Source of the DNA: UBA1240 sp045599185
GTDB taxonomy: Bacteria; Spirochaetota; Spirochaetia; Treponematales; Treponemataceae
Length of the DNA: 58,956 nucleotides
Assembly: GCA_045599185.1 (NCBI GenBank)
Contig: JAZRVO010000024.1
Location: forward strand, 1-58,956
Direction: 5' to 3'
The notes under the pieces are model-generated. The model was not told the origin of the DNA. It worked only from the letters and a program-made list of their open reading frames with translations, and did no database searches. The position numbers and the translations under genes are program-made. This document shows, one piece after another, positions 42,253-51,705 of the stretch. How positions within the stretch are numbered: position 1 is the first letter of the stretch; each line of letters begins with the position of its first letter.

Positions 42253-45200
42253 ATTTCATCTGGTCAGTAAGCCACTGCAAAAAGTCGCCCTTTGCCATTG
42301 ATTTTGCAAAAATTGCACCCTGTATGCAGTCGCACTTGCAAAGAGAAAGAAGAGACAATTGTTCTTTTGTATCAACGCCCTTAATTCCTGTGCGGCTGGC
42401 AAAAACTTTTGCCATTTCAAAGGCATTTTTAAGAATAGTGTGCTGGTTTTGGGAGTTAACAACATTTTTAACCAAATCCTTGTCAAGCTTGAACATGGCA
42501 AGCGGGAAGCACTGAAAACTTGCAGATATTGAGCACTTGCCGCCAAAATTGGCGAGCGAACACAAAAAGCCGCGTTTGTTCAGCAGTTCAATTACGCTGG
42601 CAATTTTAACCGAATCTTTTTCAAGCGTTTCGCGGAATTCAATTATTATCTGGTCGCGGCTTACGTTGTACTGTTCACAAATTGCGGCATAATCTTCCAC
42701 AAAATCATTCCGCAGCATTGAAACAATTGAAGTATTAACGCAAACCTGCAATTCAATGGCGTAGTTTTCTTTTACGCGCTTAATAAAACGGCAAACTTCC
42801 CTGAAAATGTGGCGGTCAAGGTCAACAATCTTTCCGTTCTGTTCAAAAATCGGTATAAACTCTTTTGCTTCAGAAAAAACTTCACCAGACCGGCACCAGC
42901 TGGCAATTGCTTCAACCATTACCCTGCCGTTTTCGGTTCTGGCACTAAGAATATTTTTCAAATCGTCAGTGTTTTCTAGGCCGTTTTCAGTTTGCAAAAG
43001 CCGTGCAACGGGCTGAAAATATACATCAATTTCACCCTTTTGCAGCGCCTGTTCAATCTGGGTTTCAAGATGCAGGCTGCGGTCTTTCTGCTGGCGCATG
43101 GTTTCTGTAAAGAAAGTAAGCGAACCGCCCTGTTTTTCACGGCTTGCACCCAGTGCCACGTTTGCACAGTTCATAATCTGCTCAAGCGGCATCGTTACAT
43201 CGTCAATAACCATAACGCCAACCAGCACTTCCGGCGAATACTGTTCATTTTTGTGGTCAAAAAAACGCACCAGATTTTTTACGTAAGATTCGTATTCCTG
43301 CAAATTTTCATGCTGGTTTGTAAAACGTTTAAGCGAACAGAAAATATCTGCACTTACGCGGCAGAAAACTTCATCATTTTTAAGCATACGAGAAGTAAAG
43401 TCCGCAGCGTTGCGCAGCAGTTCATCACCAACGTCAAAACCGAACACATCGTTTATGTACTTAAAATTGCGCATGTCGCTAAAAGCAAGCATATATTCGT
43501 TGGGTTCGGCCGTTGCCAGAATGCGCTTTGCTTCGCGCTTGAAACCTTCAAAATTCAAATAGCCGGTTAAAGTATCGTAATAGGCACTGGCTTCGTTTTG
43601 CAGAGCAAGTACGTTGCGGCTAATCTGGCTGCGGATTGCCGTTGCAAGACTTGTTAAAACCGGCAGGCTGTGCTTGTTTCGCTTCAGGTTTTTAAAAGAA
43701 ACAAGCCCAATCGGCTTATTGTCGCTCATAACGGGCAATATGCAGACAGAATCAATCTGGTTGTCCTTATAGAATTCGTAAAGCCCCGGAACTTTTTCTT
43801 TTATTTCATCATCGTTTTCAACATAAATAATTGAATCGGTACCAAGGGTTTCGTTTATTTTGTCCAAAATGGCATAAGGTATGCGCATTTTGGAATTCTG
43901 CTGGTGCAAAACGACATGTTCTTCTATTAAATTAACGTCTTTCGTGCTCTGGTTTTCGGAATTTGGGGCAACGTAGCTTATCATGCCCAAATCGCCTTCA
44001 AAGCTTAGCACCATGCCGCCATCGGCATTAAAAAATTCGCAGACAATTTCAAGAATCTTTTGTATTGAAGAAACGACGTTTTCCGTCAGTTTAAAATCCG
44101 GGCGCATGCAGCGCATGAACAGGTTTCGTTCTTCAACACCCTGCTGGTATTTTTCAATTAAGTCACCGCGGCTTGAAATGTCAGCAAGCATCTGCATTTC
44201 AAGCTTACGGCCGTTTTTCTGTAAGCGGCGGCCTTTAAGCAGGTATTCGCGGCCTGTAATTTCGTTCTGCACATTGTCAATGTAAAATTTTTCTTCCTGC
44301 CATGTAACATCACGGCAGCCGGGGCAAGGCGTGTTACGCTGGTGCATAACCTGATAGCACTTTTTGCCGTGCCAGTCGCCCCAAATTTTCTGGCATTTTT
44401 CAGGATTTTTCATTTTAAAGTCTACGATGTCATAGGTTTCCAAATCGTAAACCATAAAAATATCATCACTGCTTTCAAGCATCAGTTCTTCTGCATAATT
44501 AATGGTACGGTTTTCTACAAGCCACATTAAGCCCATAAAAGGTTCCGTAAGCATTTCATTGTCTATAAAAATGTGGCTGCTGCGGTCATTAAGGCTTTTT
44601 GGCAGGGCGGCAATCTGGCTGTTTTTTGCCACAGCATTCTGTTCAAGGGAAGGATTGTAAAAAACGTAATTGTTTTTGCCGGTAGTTTTGGCTTTATAAA
44701 GGGCAAGGTCTGCCTGTTTGTACAAAGTGTCAAAATCGTGCAGTGTGTTGCCGGCAATTGTAATGCCAACGCTGCCGCCAAGACGCTTGCTGTTGCTTCT
44801 GCCAATAAAATTGGAATTAAGCCGCTTTATGAAAGAATCAAAAATATCCGTCAAAGGTTCGGTATTTGCTTCAAGCGGAAGGTAAATTAAAAATTCGTCA
44901 CCGCCAATGCGGCCGCAGATGCCGTCCGTAAAGTGTTCGTCTATGCAGTGCGCAAAGGCTTTTATCATGCGGTCGCCTTCGTCATGCCCCCAGCGGTCGT
45001 TAATCTGCTTCAGGCCGTCCATGTCCAGCAGGGCAAAAGCCGCGCTGCCCGTAAGCACGTCCAACGAACGCCCGATATGCTGGTTTGCAGCCCCGCGGTT
45101 AAGAAGGCCTGTCAGGCTGTCTTTTTCGGCCATGTTTAAAAGGCTCATTTCCTTTTCTTTTTGCCGCGTAATGTCAAAAAATTCAATGAATGCAATTGTG

Positions 45201-46894
45201 TGAGAATCGAAAGTGTCCTGCAAAAGCTGAACGGTCATCTGAAGCCACAATGGTTCACCATTGGGGAAATGTCCGTGATAAATATCATAGTAGTCGTATT
45301 TGCGGCTGGCAAAGTTATCAAGAAGGATTTTGGAAATGTTTTCATCGCTGATTTTTTTATGACCGGAAGTTTCCAGATCCAGCGGCGCAAGCAGAGTGCA
45401 CAAATCGTTGGTGTGCATTGCAGACAAATCAAAATCTTCTTCTATTAAATAGCACTGCAAGGATTCAATTTTGTCACTTGTAAGGTCAATAATGCAGTAA
45501 CTGCTTTCCTGCCGCATGGCTCGTGCCAGCGTAGTTTTCTTAAAGCGTTCGTAAATAACGGACTGCATGTGCTGTTCGGTAACGTTTTCAATTGTTACGA
45601 TTGCCCTGACAGGCACGGATTTTTCGAATATGGTTACAAAAGAAAGGTGAACCCAGATGGACTTTACGTTTTGAAGGTGGGCATTGTTATTGATGAAAAA
45701 TTCACCGCTGCCGAATTTTTCGCCGGAATAAATGCTTTCTACAAACTTCCTGAACCTTTTCTGGGTTTCTGCGTCAAAAACAGGAAACATCAGCCCGTAA
45801 ATGCTTTCGGGCGCATCAAGAAGAACTTCCTTTATGTCAAGCCTTTTGGCCAAGTCTTCCGGAAACCTGAAAAGCCCCAGGGCAAGGTCAAAATAGCATA
45901 TTGCCTTGCCCATTTTTTCAAGGGCTATGCTGTTTTCTTCCTTTATCTTCTGTATCTGCAAGTTTTTAAGGTTCAGTTTTTTCTGGGTTTCGTGGTGCCA
46001 TATTGTTTCTACCACAACGGCAATTAAAACACCAATAACAGAAATGCTGAAAAGAACCCAGAAGTTGAAAAGCGCAAACATGCGGTAAGAACCTGCCGAA
46101 TACCAGCGGCGGTCTTTGCCCATCCAGCGCGAAAAAATCTTTTCCAAGGTACCGTCATTGTCCATCGCCACAAGAGCAAGATCAATCAGCTGGGCAAGTT
46201 CCCTGCCGTCTGCAGAACATGCAAAAGAATAGGTAACGTCTTCCAGCGGTTCGTTTGATATTTTAATGTCTTTGAAAAACTTGGTATTGGAAAGTGAAAG
46301 TGCCGTGCGCTGGGGCATTATTGCCATGCTGCACAAACCGCTGGTAACAGCTTGCATCGCTTCACGGTAACTGTTAAAAAACACTACCTGACTTTCTAGC
46401 CCCATCTGCTGGAGTTTCAGCATGACAGGGTCGCCCTTTACAACGGCCAGCACTTTGTTTGCCCAGCCTGTAATGCGGTAACTGTTCACCACGTTGCCGC
46501 AGGCAATGTAAATGTCGCTTTCAATTGGTTTTGTAAGCAGAATGTCTTCGGCATTGGGGGCTGAAAGGCTGATGCCGGAAACAACGTCATAAGTGCCGTT
46601 AAGCCCGTTCAGTGCATTTTCAAGGGTAACCGGTTCAAAATTAATGTTGCATTGCAGGCGTTCTGCAACTGCCTTTAAAACTTCTATATTATAGCCGGTG
46701 GGCTTGTTTCTGCTGTCGTTATAACTGTATGGCGGCTGAACTACATAGGCCGCATTTATTGTACTGGAATACTGTATTTTTTTTACAGGCAGAAAACCGT
46801 GTATTGCAATTCGCCATACGAAAAAAGGAACGATTTGAAGGATAACCAGTAAAGAGAAAATTACTATGATGGTTTTTACATAACGGAGTTTCAT
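42251..46894 (-). CDS. Very large sensor: SBP_bac_3, PAS-like regions, intact GGDEF, GAF, degenerate GGDEF and degenerate EAL
   Basis: This inner-membrane signalling protein has 1547 residues. TM1 lies at about 8-32; about 45-262 is a periplasmic solute-binding (SBP_bac_3) domain; TM2 at about 272-298; then a coiled coil and PAS-like regions (about 325-580). GGDEF1 at about 590-745 has intact GGDEF (664-668), with no clear RxxD inhibitory site. A PAS-like segment with Cys846, Cys857 and Cys860 (CPGC) follows, then a GAF-like domain (about 935-1095). GGDEF2 reads SADIF (1181-1185). The EAL domain (about 1280-1545) has EAI instead of EAL and LANFGG instead of the metal-binding DDFG. It probably makes c-di-GMP when ligand binds, with the EAL acting as a c-di-GMP or partner sensor. 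Confidence 0.93.
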   Translation of the reverse strand: MKLRYVKTIIVIFSLLVILQIVPFFVWRIAIHGFLPVKKIQYSSTINAAYVVQPPYSYNDSRNKPTGYNIEVLKAVAERLQCNINFEPVTLENALNGLNGTYDVVSGISLSAPNAEDILLTKPIESDIYIACGNVVNSYRITGWANKVLAVVKGDPVMLKLQQMGLESQVVFFNSYREAMQAVTSGLCSMAIMPQRTALSLSNTKFFKDIKISNEPLEDVTYSFACSADGRELAQLIDLALVAMDNDGTLEKIFSRWMGKDRRWYSAGSYRMFALFNFWVLFSISVIGVLIAVVVETIWHHETQKKLNLKNLQIQKIKEENSIALEKMGKAICYFDLALGLFRFPEDLAKRLDIKEVLLDAPESIYGLMFPVFDAETQKRFRKFVESIYSGEKFGSGEFFINNNAHLQNVKSIWVHLSFVTIFEKSVPVRAIVTIENVTEQHMQSVIYERFKKTTLARAMRQESSYCIIDLTSDKIESLQCYLIEEDFDLSAMHTNDLCTLLAPLDLETSGHKKISDENISKILLDNFASRKYDYYDIYHGHFPNGEPLWLQMTVQLLQDTFDSHTIAFIEFFDITRQKEKEMSLLNMAEKDSLTGLLNRGAANQHIGRSLDVLTGSAAFALLDMDGLKQINDRWGHDEGDRMIKAFAHCIDEHFTDGICGRIGGDEFLIYLPLEANTEPLTDIFDSFIKRLNSNFIGRSNSKRLGGSVGITIAGNTLHDFDTLYKQADLALYKAKTTGKNNYVFYNPSLEQNAVAKNSQIAALPKSLNDRSSHIFIDNEMLTEPFMGLMWLVENRTINYAEELMLESSDDIFMVYDLETYDIVDFKMKNPEKCQKIWGDWHGKKCYQVMHQRNTPCPGCRDVTWQEEKFYIDNVQNEITGREYLLKGRRLQKNGRKLEMQMLADISSRGDLIEKYQQGVEERNLFMRCMRPDFKLTENVVSSIQKILEIVCEFFNADGGMVLSFEGDLGMISYVAPNSENQSTKDVNLIEEHVVLHQQNSKMRIPYAILDKINETLGTDSIIYVENDDEIKEKVPGLYEFYKDNQIDSVCILPVMSDNKPIGLVSFKNLKRNKHSLPVLTSLATAIRSQISRNVLALQNEASAYYDTLTGYLNFEGFKREAKRILATAEPNEYMLAFSDMRNFKYINDVFGFDVGDELLRNAADFTSRMLKNDEVFCRVSADIFCSLKRFTNQHENLQEYESYVKNLVRFFDHKNEQYSPEVLVGVMVIDDVTMPLEQIMNCANVALGASREKQGGSLTFFTETMRQQKDRSLHLETQIEQALQKGEIDVYFQPVARLLQTENGLENTDDLKNILSARTENGRVMVEAIASWCRSGEVFSEAKEFIPIFEQNGKIVDLDRHIFREVCRFIKRVKENYAIELQVCVNTSIVSMLRNDFVEDYAAICEQYNVSRDQIIIEFRETLEKDSVKIASVIELLNKRGFLCSLANFGGKCSISASFQCFPLAMFKLDKDLVKNVVNSQNQHTILKNAFEMAKVFASRTGIKGVDTKEQLSLLSLCKCDCIQGAIFAKSMAKGDFLQWLTDQMK

Positions 46895-46973
46895 AATGCT
46901 ACGGTTAAAAATTATAACACACTTTTAATTAAAGTGAAAAAAATTTGCAGCCCGCAAGAAAAATTATGCATTT

Positions 46974-47582
46974 TTACTGGTATTTCTGTTCTGCGTCCTT
47001 AAAGGCGGAAGTATCTACGCCCAAAGCCCGTAAATTGTTTAACCCTGCGTTAAAAAGCAGTTTATGGGCAAGCTGCTTGTCACCAATAAAGTTATTGCTT
47101 ATAACCAGCTGAATAAGGCCAACAGTAAAAATATACATGTTAAGCAAAAAATCCCTGGATTTTTCCATGTCAAGATTAACGCTTTCAGAAATGCTTTTTA
47201 CGATTTGAAGTATGCGCGGATTGTGTTCGTATTCGCAGCTTAAAAGGATTTTCTGCTTGCAGTAATCATCATAAATAAAAAATTCCATCAGGTTAGGCAT
47301 ATCGTAGGAAAGGTCTACAAGCATTTCGCAGCAGCGTTCCAGAATGTATTTTGGCGGTTCAAATGCAGCAGAAAGTTTCTGCCATACAAAGGCAATTGCC
47401 GCCTTGGAAAGTTCCTGCCTAAGCTGTTCCATTCCGCCGAAATGCCAGGAAATAGGCTGGGTTGAACAGCCCAGATAAGCAGCAAGGCTTTTTATGTTTA
47501 TAGAATCCTTTCCTTCGTCAATAATCATCTGCAAAGCAGCTTCAAGTATCCGTTCTTTCTTTATTTTTGGTGTAGTTGGCAT
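46974..47582 (-). CDS. TetR/AcrR-family regulator
   Basis: This dimeric repressor-type protein has 202 residues. The DNA-binding domain is at about 8-55, with a helix-turn-helix in NIKSLAAYLGCSTQPISWHFGGMEQL. The C-terminal ligand/dimer domain (about 60-200) is unspecific in sequence. AGGAA precedes the ATG, and TATAAT with TTACTA (16 bp) lies upstream. It is divergent from the MCP gene at 47740. A perfect 18-bp palindrome lies between them, so it probably represses that chemoreceptor and perhaps itself. Confidence 0.9.
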   Translation of the reverse strand: MPTTPKIKKERILEAALQMIIDEGKDSINIKSLAAYLGCSTQPISWHFGGMEQLRQELSKAAIAFVWQKLSAAFEPPKYILERCCEMLVDLSYDMPNLMEFFIYDDYCKQKILLSCEYEHNPRILQIVKSISESVNLDMEKSRDFLLNMYIFTVGLIQLVISNNFIGDKQLAHKLLFNAGLNNLRALGVDTSAFKDAEQKYQ

Positions 47583-47603
47583 GATATTTCCTATAGATTT
47601 ATT

Positions 47604-47722
47604 CCGTAAATGTCCGTTAATTATAGTTTAAGAAGCGCCGTTAGTAAATAATTTTGTAAAATCAACGGTTTTTTATGTTTTATTTCATTTACGGTGCAAA
47701 AACCAAACATTTGGTTTATAAT
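47604..47722. promoter_or_regulatory. Divergent control region of tetR and MCP with operator-like palindromes
   Basis: The MCP promoter is GTGCAA (47694-47699), a 17-bp spacer, and TATAAT (47717-47722). The spacer plus the first base of the -10 is a perfect inverted repeat AAACCAAA-CA-TTTGGTTT (47700-47717). A second pair, CCGTAAATG (47604-47612) and CATTTACGG (47686-47694), is a perfect 9-bp inverted repeat flanking the region and touching the MCP -35. The first palindrome has the size and place of a TetR operator. Confidence 0.75.
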
Positions 47723-47739
47723 CGTTAGCAGAGGTACAC

Positions 47740-49809
47740 ATGAATTCTTTAAGGACAAAACTCATTCTCTGCATTCTGCTTACGGCACTGGCATGCTGTT
47801 TTGCAGTTGGTATTTTTACTTATTTCAACGCCAAATCGCTGCTTATTACAGACACTGAAACAATTCTGAATGAAAAGGCAGATTCTGCTTCAAAGCAGGT
47901 AAAGGCAAACATTGATACTGAATTTGAAAAAATCAAGGATTTTGCAAAGCTTCCGGCCGTTACTTCTATGAACTACACGGCAGAAGAATTTGCTGCCCAT
48001 AAAGACTGCGTAGACAAGGGTGCAATTTTCTACCCTGTTTATTCTACCCAGCCGGAAAAATACGAAAACATTGCATTTTACGACAAAAACGGCTACGCAG
48101 CCCAGCCGGGCGGAAACGTAATTCAGGTAGACCGGCCTTATGTTACCATTCCGTGCGGTACAGGCAAAGACTACGTTCAGGATCCGTTCGTTTCTCCCGT
48201 AAACAACCAGATGCTTATGATTCTTTCTACCGTTGTAAAAGACGACGCGGGAAACGCAATTGGGTGCATGGTAGACCTGCTTAGGGGCAACGTAATAAAC
48301 ACCATTACCGAAGGCATTTTTATGAACGGGGAAATCAAGCCCGTTATCGTAAACAAGAAAACAAAGAAAATCCTTTCTACCTTATCAAGCGACGTAAATA
48401 TGGAAGAATATGCAGATTTTCTGTTTGACAACCTTTCGGACAGAATGACGGTTTACAATGATTATCTGGAAGGCAAAAAGAAAGTAGGCCTTATAAAAGA
48501 CGTTGAAGGCTATGACTGGGCCATTGTTTGTGAAGCACCTTACAAGGCTTTTTTCGGTTCGCTTTCAAGCTTAAGGATGTTCATCATTTTTATCGGAACG
48601 CTGGTTGCCATTGTTGCCATGGTTCTCGGTACGCTTTTCCTTTCTTCCGTAATAAAGCCGCTAAAAACCCTCAGTGCTTCAATAAACGAAATTTCTTCCG
48701 GAAATGCGGATTTAACCAAGCGCATTGAAAACAAGACTTCGGACGAAGTTGGCGACATTATCAACGGGTTCAACTCTTTTATAGAAAAACTGCAGACCAT
48801 TGTTGCGGAACTTAAGCACCAGAAAAACGACCTTGTTTCTGCAACTTCAAAGCTTGAATCGGCTACGTCGGACACAAGTTCTTCAATTACGCAGATGATT
48901 GCCAACATTGAAAGTACCCATACGCAGGTTGGCAAAACCTTTGAAAGCGTGGCAGATACTTCGGCCGCAGTTAACCAGATTGCGTCCAACATTTCTTCCC
49001 TTGGAAGAATGGTCAACAATCAGTCGGCAGGCGAACAGTCGGCATCGGCTGCAATTGAAGAAATGCTCAGCAACATCAATTCCGTAACTCATTCAATGGA
49101 CATAATGGCCAGTGCTTTTTCCGATTTGTACGGCATTATTGTTGAAGGTTCAAGAAACCAGAAGCTGCTGAATGAAAAAATAGTTAAGATTGAAGAACAG
49201 TCTAAGGCGCTGGAAGAAGCAAACAAGGTTATTGCAAGCATTGCATCGCAAACCAATCTGCTTGCAATGAATGCAGCCATTGAATCGGCACACGCCGGTA
49301 ATGCCGGTAAGGGTTTTGCCGTTGTTGCAGACGAAATCCGCAAACTTTCAGAAAGCTCTACAACCCAGTCAAAATCAATTTCCGACAACTTGAATTCCGT
49401 TGTTTCTACAATTGCCGAAGCAACTGCAACTTCCAACATAACAAGCAAAACTTTTGCCACCGTAACGGAACTGGTTCAGAAAGTTAATGACCTTGTCGTT
49501 CAGATGAAACAGGCAATGACGGAACAGAATGCAAGTTCAATGATGGTTAATCAGGCCTTGCAGTCCATGAAAGACAACAACATTGAAGTTAGAACGGCTT
49601 CTACCGAAATGAATGCCGGAAACAAGGCAATTCTGGATCAGGTTAACATGCTCCAGAATACGGCAACGGAAATCAGAACTTCAATGGAAGAAATGACTGT
49701 CGGCGCACAGAAAATCAATGATACGGGTTCTAAACTTTCAGAAGTTTTCACCAAGCTTTCCGAAAGCATTAACAAAATTGGCGAGCAGATAGACTTGTTC
49801 AAGGTTTAA
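47740..49809 (+). CDS. Methyl-accepting chemotaxis protein with dCache sensor
   Basis: This chemoreceptor of 689 residues has TM1 at about 7-29, a double-Cache periplasmic domain (about 35-275; motifs NIAFYDKNGYA, RPYVTIP and WAIVCEAPY), TM2 at about 283-308, HAMP, and a signalling coiled coil. The tip hairpin IASQTNLLAMNAAIESAHAG and FAVVADEIRKLSESS are intact. It ends LFKV without a CheR-binding pentapeptide, like the MCP at 11431. GAGG is 5-6 nt before the ATG. The promoter is overlapped by a palindrome likely bound by the divergent TetR protein, so the receptor is probably made only when the TetR ligand is present. Confidence 0.95.
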   Translation: MNSLRTKLILCILLTALACCFAVGIFTYFNAKSLLITDTETILNEKADSASKQVKANIDTEFEKIKDFAKLPAVTSMNYTAEEFAAHKDCVDKGAIFYPVYSTQPEKYENIAFYDKNGYAAQPGGNVIQVDRPYVTIPCGTGKDYVQDPFVSPVNNQMLMILSTVVKDDAGNAIGCMVDLLRGNVINTITEGIFMNGEIKPVIVNKKTKKILSTLSSDVNMEEYADFLFDNLSDRMTVYNDYLEGKKKVGLIKDVEGYDWAIVCEAPYKAFFGSLSSLRMFIIFIGTLVAIVAMVLGTLFLSSVIKPLKTLSASINEISSGNADLTKRIENKTSDEVGDIINGFNSFIEKLQTIVAELKHQKNDLVSATSKLESATSDTSSSITQMIANIESTHTQVGKTFESVADTSAAVNQIASNISSLGRMVNNQSAGEQSASAAIEEMLSNINSVTHSMDIMASAFSDLYGIIVEGSRNQKLLNEKIVKIEEQSKALEEANKVIASIASQTNLLAMNAAIESAHAGNAGKGFAVVADEIRKLSESSTTQSKSISDNLNSVVSTIAEATATSNITSKTFATVTELVQKVNDLVVQMKQAMTEQNASSMMVNQALQSMKDNNIEVRTASTEMNAGNKAILDQVNMLQNTATEIRTSMEEMTVGAQKINDTGSKLSEVFTKLSESINKIGEQIDLFKV

Positions 49810-49906
49810 GCCCTGCGCATCTTGTCCGTTTACCCTGCACGGAGAGCAAGTCTCGCCGTGCAAGATTTTAAGACTTTTCCTGCAACATAGCACAAATGTG
49901 TCAAAA

Positions 49907-50023
49907 AAGGGGCTGCCCAAATGCATAAATTATAGTGTCATTCCGAACCTGATTCGGAATCTCTACACTGTAATAGATGCTGAAAAAAAATTCAGCATGA
50001 CAAAACTTATTGGACAGCCCCTT
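49907..50023. repeat. 117-bp MITE-like palindromic repeat
   Basis: The ends AAGGGGCTGCCCAA (49907-49920) and TTGGACAGCCCCTT (50010-50023) are inverted with one mismatch. Inside are two hairpins: TTCCGAACCTGATTCGGAA and ATGCTGAA/TTCAGCAT. A string of A just left of it gives T6 on the minus strand, so it also serves as a terminator for creD. The nested palindromes and absence of an ORF suggest a nonautonomous mobile or REP-like element. Confidence 0.75.
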
Positions 50024-50031
50024 GAACGCGC

Positions 50032-51438
50032 TTATTCTTCTTCGTCCTTTTCTGCGGCAATTTTGGTCTGCAAGGCGTACCAGTCTACCCTGCGCGTCAG
50101 CCACATTAAAATGAACACAACCACAAAAAGCCCGATACTGCCAATCAGCAGTGCGTAGTCTTCTGCCTGCAACGTGCCAAACAGGAAAACATAGGAAATT
50201 AACTGAATGAGCGAAAGCAGCCCGGCCCATTTCAAATCCCTGAACACGCCGGACGTGTAAAAGAACGTACTGAAACAAACCGCTGCCGCAGAAATGAAAT
50301 AGCTTGCAAAAAAACTTAAATGTTCACTTATTGAAAGCAGCAGAAGATAAAAAAGCACGTCAACAACACCAATAAGACAATACTGTATCGGGTGTACGTT
50401 CTTTTTTAAGAAAAGGTCGCACAAAAACAGTGCAATAAAAGGCACCATAAGGAACAGAATGCCGTATTTTACGCTGCGCGTAGTTTTCTGGTAACTGTCT
50501 ACGGGAATAACCAGCTGGGCGCGCAGGCAGTTTGAATCAACTTCCACGTTTCCGTCATTGTCGTAAGAAATGTAATCGCGGCTGCCGGAAAAAAGCGAAG
50601 CATTTTCGCTTGCATTCCATGCGTGGCTGAAATTAGTAGAAAGCCCCGGAACATTCCACAGGGCTTCAAAGCCGTAATCTGTAACGGTGCGTTCGTTTGG
50701 CAGCCAGCTGCCGCTAAAGCCCGGCGTTGCCCAGCTTGAAATCATCTTGAAATTGTTTTCGCCTGCAATCGGTATAATGTCTATGTATTTTGTGCCCTGC
50801 AATTCCAAATTTGAATTAAGCGTAAAGTTTGCATTGAAAAAGCTTTGGGGCAAATTATAGTAAACGGTAGAAGAAAAAGGCGTAATGTCGCTGAATTTAA
50901 CTTCGCTTTGGCTTAAAACATTACCGGCAACTTCAATTTGCGGCAGGCTTTTTAAGCTTTTGCTGTTGCCCATGCCCAAAAGCAGCAGGCATTCATCCTT
51001 AATAAAGGCTTTTTCTTCTATAGAAAACTGTTTCAAATCAACGCTGGTAAAGGTTGCATTCAATTTTGCACCGGCGTTAAATGCCGGTACCTTAAAAATG
51101 CCCCGGTTCAGCATGTAGGGCGAAATCTGAATGTCCAGATTGTAACGGCTTGGGGCAACAATCAGATAGCGCTTGATGCGCGATGTTTCTACGGTTTTTA
51201 CGCCGCCAACCGTTTTTTCGTTCTTAAACTCTTCCCAGTATGGCATGGCAATAACCAGCCCTTCAATTTTTGGCGCACTGCCCAGCGGCATTGAAATTGA
51301 CTTAACAGCCTGTTCCTTATAATCCTGCCGGTCTGACACCAAATCCCTGATAAAACCCAGCGGAATAAGCATAAGCAGCACCAGCGCCGCAATAATAAAC
51401 GGCTTGGACGTAATAAAATTCTGTGCCTGATTTTTCAT
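50032..51438 (-). CDS. creD: CreD-like inner-membrane protein
   Basis: This protein of 468 residues has an N-terminal membrane helix (about 14-32), a large periplasmic domain (about 35-325) with beta-rich segments such as PIAGENNFKMISSWATPGFSGSWLPNERTV, and then a cluster of membrane helices (about 330-455). The family segment GFSGSWLPNER...GFEALW is strongly CreD-like. In E. coli CreD belongs to the CreBC carbon-source regulon and affects envelope stress resistance; no creB/creC genes are nearby here. AGGAG precedes the ATG. The stop lies 8 bp from the palindromic repeat. Confidence 0.92.
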   Translation of the reverse strand: MKNQAQNFITSKPFIIAALVLLMLIPLGFIRDLVSDRQDYKEQAVKSISMPLGSAPKIEGLVIAMPYWEEFKNEKTVGGVKTVETSRIKRYLIVAPSRYNLDIQISPYMLNRGIFKVPAFNAGAKLNATFTSVDLKQFSIEEKAFIKDECLLLLGMGNSKSLKSLPQIEVAGNVLSQSEVKFSDITPFSSTVYYNLPQSFFNANFTLNSNLELQGTKYIDIIPIAGENNFKMISSWATPGFSGSWLPNERTVTDYGFEALWNVPGLSTNFSHAWNASENASLFSGSRDYISYDNDGNVEVDSNCLRAQLVIPVDSYQKTTRSVKYGILFLMVPFIALFLCDLFLKKNVHPIQYCLIGVVDVLFYLLLLSISEHLSFFASYFISAAAVCFSTFFYTSGVFRDLKWAGLLSLIQLISYVFLFGTLQAEDYALLIGSIGLFVVVFILMWLTRRVDWYALQTKIAAEKDEEE

Positions 51439-51705
51439 TTTTAAGACTCCTGTAAAAGCTTAGTTTTGGCGGCATGAACAAACTGCCGCACCATTTGCAG
51501 CTTTTGTGATAGATAACACTTTTTTACGCCGTAAAGTTACTTTTATTTGCAAAAAGCACAAGCAAAGGCATAAAAACGCAGGGAAAACTGGAGATTTTTA
51601 ACAATTTGGAGTTTTTTTTATTCAGTAAAAACCGGCTTAAAAAGTTTAATCGTCTTAAAACAATGTGAATTTTAAAACGCGGCCGGGCTTTTGCATTGGC
51701 AGCGG

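Noticed and set aside
43983..44285. Plus-strand frame of 100 residues
   Set aside because: It is antisense to the 1547-residue sensor gene, as are many other short frames between 42250 and 46894.
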